From Mycolicibacterium septicum DSM 44393 (GTDB lineage Bacteria; Actinomycetota; Actinomycetes; Mycobacteriales; Mycobacteriaceae), in the NCBI RefSeq assembly GCF_000455325.1, contig NZ_HG322951.1, positions 3,712,622-3,776,621 on the forward strand: 64,000 bases of DNA. Direction: 5' to 3'. Shown here one piece after another: positions 26,044 to 33,348 of this stretch; position 1 is the first letter of the stretch, and each line of letters begins with the position of its first letter. The position numbers and the translations under genes were made by a program. The notes below the pieces were generated by a model. The model made no database searches and was not told where the DNA came from. It saw only the letters and a list, made by a program, of their open reading frames with translations.

Positions 26044-26078
26044 CTCCGTGACCGCGGGGAGAGCCCGCGGTCACGGAG
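26044..26078. terminator. 15-bp perfect hairpin terminator
   Basis: CTCCGTGACCGCGGG pairs perfectly with its complement across a five-base loop (GAGAG). It lies just downstream of the MFS gene (minus strand, stop at 26121) and before the next minus-strand gene, which separates the two transcripts. Confidence 0.72.
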
Positions 26079-26120
26079 GCGGGAATTCGCTCAGAACGTC
26101 GGTGCCAAGGCGTGGCTGAC

Positions 26121-27536
26121 TTATCGTGCGACACAGGATCGTTCGCGGCGAAGCAATACGGTGCTGATCGCGCCGCCGCACAACGCAACCGTCCCACAGG
26201 CGAGGAGGGCGGCCACCACCGAGTACGTCGACGTTCCGTCGCCCACATGCGCTGCGTGGCTGATGGTTCCGCATAGTGCGATGCCGATGGTGAGGCCCAA
26301 TTGGCGAGCGGCGTTGGCCGCCGCGGCGGCCACCCCGGCCCGTGCGGGCGGGACCGACGTCGCCGCAACGGCGGGCAGCACCGGGGACACGATCGCAGCA
26401 CCGATGCCGGTCCCGATGAGCATCGCGATCAGTGAAGTCCAGTCTGGGCGCACCAGCAGTGCCGCACCGGGAAGACAGGCCAGTCCGGTGAGTAACGTTC
26501 CGCCACCGAGCACCCAACTGCGCGGCGCATGGTGCAGTCGAGCGCTCAAGGTCAGCGACACCGCAATGAACGCGGCAAGTTGCAGAGTCAGGACCAGGGC
26601 GGCTTGCAGGGGTTGCATGCCGCGGCTGGACTGCAACCACCACGACAGCGTCGGTAGTGCGGCGAAAGCCGCGAAGTAGTAAGCGAATCCGGCGATGAGG
26701 ACGGCGACGAATCCACGTGTCGCGAACAGGTCCGGCGGCAGCAACGGATGGGCGGCGCGGCGTTGGACCGAGACGAAAAGGCAAACCGCGGCGAAGCTCA
26801 CCGCAGCGGCCCCCAGGGTCCCGGGCGAGGTCCACCCGGACTCACCGGCGTTGATCACGGCATACGTGATCCCCGTCATCACGGTGGTGATGAGTGCTAT
26901 TCCCGCAACGTCGAGTCGGGCGCGCACGGGACGCTCCCGCGACAGCGATTGCCTGCCGATGATCACGGCGACCACGCAGATGGGCAGCGCACCGAGAAAC
27001 AACCAGCGCCACGAGATGAATTGGGTGACCGCTCCACCGGCGATCGTTCCCGTGGTGCTGCCGATCCCCGCAACCGCTCCCCAGACAGCGAACGCGATGC
27101 CACGCGTCCGGCCACGGTAGTGCTGGGTCAACAGGGGAACGACGGTCCCGAAGATCGCGGCACCGCTCGCCCCCTGGAGGATGCGCGCCGCCACCAGGAG
27201 GCTACCGCCCGAGACCGCCGCGCATCCCGCCGATGCCACCCCGAACACGATCAGGCCGGTCAAGTAGAGCTGCCGGTGTCCCCACCGATCTCCCAGGGTT
27301 CCCATGGCCATCACGAGCGCCGCCAGCGCAAGGGTGTACCCATCGATAATCCATTGGGCTGTTGCGAATCCGGCCCCCAGCCTGCTCGCGATGTTCCCGG
27401 CGCTGACCGTCACGACGGTGGTGAACGCGAGCAACAGGAAGGTCGCCAGACAGCAGGTCACCAAAGGGCGCCAATCCCTGTCTTGCTCGGCTGCAGGGTC
27501 GTGAACCGGTGCGGAACTGGGAGAGCTCAAGGACAT
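26121..27536 (-). CDS. MFS multidrug exporter (EmrB/QacA, DHA2)
   Basis: A 471-residue membrane protein with about 14 hydrophobic segments. It shows the MFS loop (MGTLGDRWGHRQLYLTGLIVFG), the QWIIDGYTLALAALVM segment and the antiporter-type sequence (GAVAGIGSTTGTIAGGAV). It exports drugs or toxic compounds. It is divergent from a CGNR zinc-finger gene; the two start codons almost touch and a 9-bp inverted repeat covers the promoter, so this pump is most likely repressed by its neighbour. Confidence 0.9.
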   Translation of the reverse strand: MSLSSPSSAPVHDPAAEQDRDWRPLVTCCLATFLLLAFTTVVTVSAGNIASRLGAGFATAQWIIDGYTLALAALVMAMGTLGDRWGHRQLYLTGLIVFGVASAGCAAVSGGSLLVAARILQGASGAAIFGTVVPLLTQHYRGRTRGIAFAVWGAVAGIGSTTGTIAGGAVTQFISWRWLFLGALPICVVAVIIGRQSLSRERPVRARLDVAGIALITTVMTGITYAVINAGESGWTSPGTLGAAAVSFAAVCLFVSVQRRAAHPLLPPDLFATRGFVAVLIAGFAYYFAAFAALPTLSWWLQSSRGMQPLQAALVLTLQLAAFIAVSLTLSARLHHAPRSWVLGGGTLLTGLACLPGAALLVRPDWTSLIAMLIGTGIGAAIVSPVLPAVAATSVPPARAGVAAAAANAARQLGLTIGIALCGTISHAAHVGDGTSTYSVVAALLACGTVALCGGAISTVLLRRERSCVAR

Positions 27537-27549
27537 GGTCCGACCCTGC

Positions 27550-27580
27550 TGTAATGGTCTTGTGCATGTAAACCATTACA
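27550..27580. promoter_or_regulatory. inverted repeat, likely operator of the MFS/CGNR pair
   Basis: TGTAATGGT (27550-27558) and ACCATTACA (27572-27580) are perfect 9-bp arms with a 13-base spacer. They sit exactly between the divergent MFS start (27536) and the probable CGNR start (27562). The arrangement is that of a dimer-binding repressor site controlling both genes. Confidence 0.65.
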
Positions 27581-28101
27581 TCGAGCCGCTGCTGCGGAAC
27601 GTGACCGACCTGGTCAATCGCCCCGCGTCCACACCGGCCGACCTGGAACAGCGCTGGACGGCTCGCGACATGCCCATCCACTGCCGCGTCACGCGTGCCG
27701 ACGTACGAGAGGTGAGGGATTTCCTGGAACTCTGGACGGGCGTCGTCGACGCCGGCACCGAACAGAGTCGCGTCATGGTTCTCAACCAGTTACTGGCGCG
27801 CTTCGCCACCAGCCCGTCGATCACCAATCACGACGGCAGTGGCTGGCATCTGCACTACCGCGACGCTGACGCCGGCTTCGCCGCGACGCTGGCCGGCGCC
27901 ACGAGTGCCGCGGCCGCCCACTTCCTCACCGAACGCGGGATGCACCGTATCCGGCGATGCGCCCGCGACGGATGCGCCCTGGCATTCGTCGACTTCACCC
28001 GACCGGGTACTCAGAAGTACTGCAGTCACGGTTGCGCGAATCGCGATGCCGTCCGGCGGCACCGTGCCGGGTCTGCCCGCAGTACCGCCGTGCGTCGTTG
28101 A
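27562..28101 (+). CDS. CGNR-type zinc-finger transcriptional regulator
   Basis: The GTG at 27562 is chosen because an upstream ATG (27535) would place the operator inside the gene, although both are in frame. The protein has an N-terminal alpha-helical ABATE-like part and a C-terminal zinc finger, RRCARDGCALAFVD with KYCSHGCANRDAVRRHR (the CGNR sequence appears as CANR). Members of this family sit next to antibiotic or stress genes and act as repressors. It probably controls the divergent MFS exporter and itself. Confidence 0.82.
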   Translation: MHVNHYIEPLLRNVTDLVNRPASTPADLEQRWTARDMPIHCRVTRADVREVRDFLELWTGVVDAGTEQSRVMVLNQLLARFATSPSITNHDGSGWHLHYRDADAGFAATLAGATSAAAAHFLTERGMHRIRRCARDGCALAFVDFTRPGTQKYCSHGCANRDAVRRHRAGSARSTAVRR

Positions 28102-28211
28102 AACGCCCTCGCAGACAAGGCGGCATCGCTTGACGGTCGGATGGCGGCCCACCTAGCCTCCAGACAAGACACATACATGTCCGACGCGACGTCAACATCT
28201 GCGGGGGAGTT

Positions 28212-29069
28212 GTGGGGGAATCGAGTTCTGCGGTGCCGGTCGACGGTGTCGCGATGACGGCGATCGGGGTGGCCGTCATCCGAGTGCGCGAGAGCCAACG
28301 TCCGGACGCGCTGTACCTGGATCCCTTGGCGCAGTCGTTCGTCGACGCTGCGCGCGACGGGTTTTCGGCCCAGCGTTGGGCGTCGCTGGAAGAGCTCGCC
28401 GGTCAGTTCTACGAGGGGCGCTCGGTGGCCGTCCGGCTGGTCGATGATCGTGTCCGCGATGCGGTGGATTCCGGTATCAAGCAGATCGTGATGCTCGGAG
28501 CGGGTTTGGACACCCGGGCCTTTCGGCTGGAATTACCCTCTGACGTCAGTGTTTTCGAGATCGACCTTCCTGAGTTGATCGCGTTCAAAGAGCCTGTACT
28601 TGCCAATCGAGCGGCCGCGCCGACCTGTCGCCGCCATGTGATAGCGGCCGACCTGCGTGAGGACTGGACGACGCCGCTGCGCGAGAGCGGGTTTCGCGCG
28701 GACTCGCCGACGCTGTGGGTCGACGAAGGGGCATTGGCCTATCTACCGCCCGGGCCGCGACGTGACGTCGTAGCCGATCTCACCCGGCTGTCGGCTCCGG
28801 GTAGCCGATTCGGTGTGAGTCGGTACTCGGTGGATGCGAACAGCGCGCCGTACACGGGCCTGGCCGGCCTGGTCGGTGGCAGAGCGTCAGGACAGGCGCC
28901 GCAGGAAACCGTTCGCGATGTACGGGAATGGCTCGGCAGCCTCGGCTGGGACACGGAGTTCCAGAGCTGGAACGAGGCCGTGACGCGGCTGAATCGCGCG
29001 GTTACGCAGGCTGATTCCGAGGTCGGTCACATCGCCGCCGTGCTCAGGCCGAGGGCGCACTCGGCCTGA
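28212..29069 (+). CDS. SAM-dependent methyltransferase (TIGR00027-type family)
   Basis: A 285-residue protein of the leucine-carboxyl-methyltransferase-like group that is multiplied in mycobacteria. It shows the pattern RVRESQRPDALYLDPLA, then VMLGAGLDTRAFRLE (SAM motif I), VFEIDLPELIAFKE and WVDEGALAYLP. The start is GTG with a GGGGGAGTTG purine run before it. The substrates of this family are mostly unknown; O-methylation of lipids or small molecules is likely. Confidence 0.85.
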   Translation: MGESSSAVPVDGVAMTAIGVAVIRVRESQRPDALYLDPLAQSFVDAARDGFSAQRWASLEELAGQFYEGRSVAVRLVDDRVRDAVDSGIKQIVMLGAGLDTRAFRLELPSDVSVFEIDLPELIAFKEPVLANRAAAPTCRRHVIAADLREDWTTPLRESGFRADSPTLWVDEGALAYLPPGPRRDVVADLTRLSAPGSRFGVSRYSVDANSAPYTGLAGLVGGRASGQAPQETVRDVREWLGSLGWDTEFQSWNEAVTRLNRAVTQADSEVGHIAAVLRPRAHSA

Positions 29070-29186
29070 ACCGAGCTGGGTTTGCCCGTCAGCGACTGAC
29101 CGGAGCACGCGTCGCGCCCGGTTCGTATATTGGGTAATAGAGCGAACGATCCGTGCGCTCCGGGCAACACAGGGAAGAACGCAGAT

Positions 29187-30593
29187 GTGACTCCGTCACC
29201 GGCACCCGCATCACGCCCACGTTCCGGCGTGACGACGGATCCTGCCGGGACCGATTCGCCGCGCAGGCTGCCGCTGCGAATCCTGCTCGGCGTGGTGGTA
29301 CTGACCCTCGCGGGGAGCGGGGCAGCACTGGTTCTTGATCACAACACGGGCCAGATCGGCCACGAGTCAGCGCTGATGGGGCTGGTCGCGGTGTCGTTGG
29401 CCGCGACGATTCTGCTGCACGGTCTGCTCCTCGGACGCCCGCTGACCGTGGCCCATGGTGCCACCGCCGCGGCGGCCCTGTTACTGGCGACGTTCGCGGT
29501 GGTGCTCGGCCACCCGGCAGACGCGTGGATCTGTCTCGTCCTCTCGGCCGCCATGCTGATCAGGCCGCGGGGGTCGACGGCGCAACCCGATGCGTTACGT
29601 GCGGTGGCATCTCTGGTCGACCGCACCCGGGGCGATCCGCTGGCGCCGTTCGCGATGGCCGCGGGCAAAAGTTACGTGTTCTCGGCCGACGGAACCGCCG
29701 CACTCGCCTTTCGGACAATGGCCGGGTTCGCGGTGGCCGGCGGTGATCCGATCGGAGACCCGACCCGTTACCCGGAGGTCGTCGCCGCCTTCGGCGGCCT
29801 CTGTCGAGCGCAGGGCTGGCGCATCCTGGTGCTGGGCGCGTCCGAACAGCGGGTGATGTTGTGGCGCGACCGTGCTGTGAGCGGCACCGCCCTGCGGGCC
29901 ATCCCGATCGGACGTGACGTCGTGGTCGAGGTGACCGGGTTCGACCTGGCCGGTCGGTCCAAGCGCAACCTCCGGCAGGCGGCCCAGCGAACGCGCAACG
30001 CCGGCGTGACGACCGAGGTGGTCGCGGAGTCCGGTCTGGACGATGCGCTCCGGGCTGAACTCCTCGACGTGATGCGCGAGTCGGGAAAGGCAGTCCGTCG
30101 TGAGCGAGGGTTCTCGATGATGCTCGGCGGCACCTTGTCCGGCCGCTATCCCGGCGTGTGGCTGATCTACGCGCGGGACCGTGACGGACGGATTCAGGCA
30201 TTTCAGCGTTACGTCGCCGCCGGTGGCGGGACCGAGATGAGCCTTGACCTGCCGTGGCGACGGCTGAGCGCACCGAATGGGATCGACGAACGGCTCACTG
30301 TGGACATGATCGGCTGGGCCCGATCGCACGGGGGCGAGCGCGTCTCGCTGGCCTTTGCACCGTTTCCCGATCTGTTCCGCAGTGATCGCCGTGGCGAGGT
30401 CCCTGTGGCCGCGCTGCGTACCGTCGCTCATGCCGGCGATCGGCTCATCAAACTGGAGTCGCTGTATCGATACGTCCGCAAGTTCGACGCGATGGCCGAG
30501 CAGCGGTACGTGCTGCTGCCGCTGGTCGACCTGCTTCCGGCGGCCGCGGTGTTGGTGACGCTCGAGCTTGCTCCACACCGCCCGGCGCCGTGA
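29187..30593 (+). CDS. phosphatidylglycerol lysyltransferase-like (DUF2156) membrane protein
   Basis: The GTG at 29187 has a GGGAAG site upstream; an earlier TTG at 29130 is a weak alternative. The 468-residue protein has a membrane segment around residues 30-50, a region of hydrophobic helices to about 130, and a C-terminal GNAT-like domain (SADGTAALAFRTMAGFAVAGGDPIGD, FDLAGRSKRNLRQAAQRTRNAG and the SLAFAPFPDLFRSD region). This resembles MprF/LysX2-type enzymes that add lysine to phosphatidylglycerol to change surface charge. Residues for tRNA use are not certain. Confidence 0.78.
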   Translation: MTPSPAPASRPRSGVTTDPAGTDSPRRLPLRILLGVVVLTLAGSGAALVLDHNTGQIGHESALMGLVAVSLAATILLHGLLLGRPLTVAHGATAAAALLLATFAVVLGHPADAWICLVLSAAMLIRPRGSTAQPDALRAVASLVDRTRGDPLAPFAMAAGKSYVFSADGTAALAFRTMAGFAVAGGDPIGDPTRYPEVVAAFGGLCRAQGWRILVLGASEQRVMLWRDRAVSGTALRAIPIGRDVVVEVTGFDLAGRSKRNLRQAAQRTRNAGVTTEVVAESGLDDALRAELLDVMRESGKAVRRERGFSMMLGGTLSGRYPGVWLIYARDRDGRIQAFQRYVAAGGGTEMSLDLPWRRLSAPNGIDERLTVDMIGWARSHGGERVSLAFAPFPDLFRSDRRGEVPVAALRTVAHAGDRLIKLESLYRYVRKFDAMAEQRYVLLPLVDLLPAAAVLVTLELAPHRPAP

Positions 30594-30636
30594 TCAGCTG
30601 ATTTCGCCGACGGCGACGTCGGTATCCTGGATCGGG

Positions 30637-31431
30637 ATGTTGTCGCGAATTCTCTCCAGTCTGATCCGGGTCAGAGTCACCCTGGTCTACGCGGCGGCGC
30701 TGTTCGTGATCGCGTCCCTGCTGCTGATCCTGGGTCCCAGGGTGCAGGACAGTGTGGTCGGCCATCTGAGTACCAACCTGGAGAACCTGGGGCAGGGCCA
30801 CGTGGGAACGCTCGTGGGCAGCGCGTTCGTCACCGCCGAGGGATATACGTACCTCCTGTTGCCGGGCCTGGTGTGCCTGCTGGCGTTGGCGGAGCTGCTG
30901 TGGTGCAGCAGGCGATTGATCCAAGCCTTCGCCCTGGGGCATGTCGGCGCCACCCTGATCGTGGCCGCGGCGTTGGCCACCGCGATCAAACTCGGCTGGC
31001 TGCCGATCTCTGTCGCGCACGCGAAAGACGTGGGGCTGAGCTACGGCGCGATCGCCGTCCTCGGCACGCTCACCGCGGCCATCCCGATGCGGTGGCGTCC
31101 GGCATGGATCGGCGGATGGGTGACGATTGCCCTGGTGGTGGCCGCCTCGGGGACCGATTTCACCGCCATCGGACACGCCATTGCGCTGATTCTCGGGATC
31201 CTGCTGTCGACCCGATTCACCACCGGCTCGGACTGGACGCCGGCCCGGCGGGTACTGCTGGGAATCGGTATCGGGTTCGGACTGCTGCTCCTCGTCGGAG
31301 TGTCCCTGCCTGCGGCGCCGATCGCGCTTCCCGCGGGTCTTGCGGTCGCCGGGATCGCGACTTGGGCTTGGTGGCGGTGGCTCGGAGCGCCGAAGGCCGG
31401 CGAACCCAGCCTGACTACAGTGTCGGCATGA
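30637..31431 (+). CDS. rhomboid-like multi-pass membrane protein
   Basis: The ATG at 30637 is in the first open position near a plausible initiation region; the frame extends upstream. The 264-residue protein has six to seven hydrophobic segments and the mycobacterial rhomboid-like pattern (ILGPRVQDSVVGHLSTNLENLGQGHVG). The catalytic Gly-x-Ser and His of true rhomboid proteases are not evident, so it may be an inactive pseudoprotease. Its stop overlaps the ATG of trpB2 (ATGA). Confidence 0.7.
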   Translation: MLSRILSSLIRVRVTLVYAAALFVIASLLLILGPRVQDSVVGHLSTNLENLGQGHVGTLVGSAFVTAEGYTYLLLPGLVCLLALAELLWCSRRLIQAFALGHVGATLIVAAALATAIKLGWLPISVAHAKDVGLSYGAIAVLGTLTAAIPMRWRPAWIGGWVTIALVVAASGTDFTAIGHAIALILGILLSTRFTTGSDWTPARRVLLGIGIGFGLLLLVGVSLPAAPIALPAGLAVAGIATWAWWRWLGAPKAGEPSLTTVSA

Positions 31432-32730
31432 CGCTGCACGCCGACGCTGCCCATCCGGATCTGGTTTCCGTCGGGGTGCCGACGCACTGGTACAACCTGG
31501 CGGCCGAGCTGGACCAGCCGATCCCGCCCCATCTGCACCCGGGAACCAAGGAACCGGTCGGCCCCGACGACCTCGCGGCGCTCTTCCCGAGTGGATTGAT
31601 CGCGCAGGAGGTATCCACCGAGCCCTACATCGAGATCCCGGAGGTCGTGCGCGACATCTACTCGATGTGGCGCCCGGCGCCGCTGATCCGGGCCCGCCGG
31701 TTCGAGCAGGCGCTCAACACCGGTGCCCACATCTACGTCAAGTACGAGGGTGTCAGCCCGGTCGGCAGCCACAAGACCAATTCCGCTGTGGCACAGGCCT
31801 ATTACAACAGCATCGACGGGGTCCGGAAGCTGACCACCGAGACAGGTGCCGGGCAGTGGGGTAGTGCCCTGTCCTTCGCCGGGGCACAGTTCGGCCTCGA
31901 GGTCGAGGTATGGCAGGTCCGCGCGTCCTACGAGTCGAAGCCCTACCGCGGTCACCTGATTCGCACGTACGGCGGCACCGTGCACTCAAGCCCGTCGAAT
32001 CTCACCGAGTCGGGACGCGCGATCCTCGCGGCCCACCCGGACACCACCGGCAGTCTCGGGATGGCGGTGAGTGAGGCGGTCGAGGTGGCCGCCGCCAAAC
32101 GCGGACACCCGCTATGCGCTCGGCAGCGTGCTCAACCACGTCGTCCTCCATCAGAGCGTGATCGGTCTGGAGGCCGTCGCGCAGCTCGCCGCTGTCGAGC
32201 CGGATGGTGCCGACGTCGTCTTCGGCTGTGCCGGTGGTGGTTCCAACCTCGCCGGCCTCGCATTCCCGTTCCTGCGCGAGAAGATCCATGGACGATCGAA
32301 CCCGAAGGTGATCGCCGCGGAGCCCGCTGCGTGTCCGTCGATCACGCAGGGGGAGTACCGCTACGACCACGGCGACGTCGCAGGCCTCACCCCGCTGCTC
32401 AAGATGCACACGCTCGGAATGGATTTCGTTCCGGATCCCATCCACGCCGGTGGCCTGCGTTACCACGGGATGGCCCCGGCGCTCAGTCATACCGTCGAAC
32501 TGGGACTGGTCGAGGGCATTGCCGTCGGGCAGCACGATGCGTTCTCCGCGGGCGTCCTGTTCGCGCGAACCCAGGGCATCGTGCCCGCACCCGAGTCCAC
32601 TCACGCCATCGCAGCCGCCGCCGCGCACGTGGCCGACGACCCGAGCGAGCAGGTGGTCGTGATCGGCCTCTCGGGTCACGGTCAACTCGATCTGCCGGCG
32701 TACGCGGAGTTCCTGGACGGGAACTTCTGA
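31428..32730 (+). pseudogene. trpB2: TrpB2-like tryptophan synthase beta, frameshifted
   Basis: The ATG at 31428 begins a normal TrpB2 N-terminus, and the PLP lysine motif GSHKTNSAVAQ and TETGAGQWGSAL are intact. At about 32096-32100 the frame breaks: the first frame reads SEAVEVAAA then loses homology, and the +1 frame goes on with NADTRYALGSVLNHVVLHQ through GCAGGGSNLAG to the stop at 32730. Deleting one base from the AAA run restores a 433-residue protein. Either this is a pseudogene or a one-base sequencing error. Intact, it would be the TrpA-independent beta-type subunit. Confidence 0.8.
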
Positions 32731-32738
32731 GCCCCGGC

Positions 32739-33140
32739 CTACGACCGGACGGCGATGAAGGACGCAACGAATCCGGCCTCGGCCTGACCGTTGGAGTGCG
32801 CCACGGTGCGGATCACCGATCCGGTGATCGCCGGCACCTGGTTGACTCCGTGCGGCCACCACGGGGTCAACCAGCCGACGTAGTCATAGACCCACGTTTC
32901 GCCCCCGATTTCCCCCACCCCTTGAAACCGGCAGGCGAACGGATTGCCATATGACGCCGCACCTTTGAGCTGGAGTTGCCAGCCGCTGCCGCCGAGGGTT
33001 CCGGCCAGCCGGCCCAAGCTCGGAGCGTGCAGCGTCAATGTGCCGGCGCCGAACCTCAGGTCGTTGAAGTCCACGTCGAGGTCGGGGTTGTCGACGAAGC
33101 TGCGGTAGCTCCAAGTGCCGGTGAACGATTCGGTATCCAT
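32739..33140 (-). CDS. conserved hypothetical protein, 133 residues
   Basis: The ATG at 33140 (with GGAAGGAGA upstream) is preferred to codons further upstream. The protein starts MDTESFTGTWSYRSFVDNP and alternates strands (LRFGAGTLTLHAP, GWQLQLKGAAS, WVYDYVGWLTPWWP), suggesting a small beta-rich fold resembling lipocalin/avidin-type barrels. No signal peptide or catalytic motif is seen. Function unknown. Convergent with trpB2. Confidence 0.65.
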   Translation of the reverse strand: MDTESFTGTWSYRSFVDNPDLDVDFNDLRFGAGTLTLHAPSLGRLAGTLGGSGWQLQLKGAASYGNPFACRFQGVGEIGGETWVYDYVGWLTPWWPHGVNQVPAITGSVIRTVAHSNGQAEAGFVASFIAVRS

Positions 33141-33348
33141 GGCTGTCTCCTTCCGGGTGATCTGCCGGCGCGCGGCCGTCCAGAGTCGCTTGCCGGTCAA
33201 CGTCGCACGACGTGCCCGGCAGACACACGAGTAGTCGGCTACGCGACCTGGCGGTGTGACCACTGACCTGCTGCGTTGCACTCAAGTCAAAGCCGTGCAG
33301 CAAACCGGCGAGGCGGATTAGGCTCGGCTCATCCACTGGTGACGAACT

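Noticed and set aside
28160..28185. ACATACATGT near the methyltransferase start as an operator
   Set aside because: Only four-base arms; too short to support a site.
32090..32105. Programmed +1 frameshift in trpB2
   Set aside because: No known slippery signal or stop-codon context; a single-base insertion in an A run explains it more simply.
30873..32954. A 693-residue open frame running through the rhomboid-like and trpB2 genes
   Set aside because: It is a fusion of a shadow frame, the first half of trpB2 and a shadow after the frameshift.
33141..33348. Mg2+ (M-box) riboswitch before the P-type ATPase
   Set aside because: The conserved M-box elements could not be found in this region by eye.
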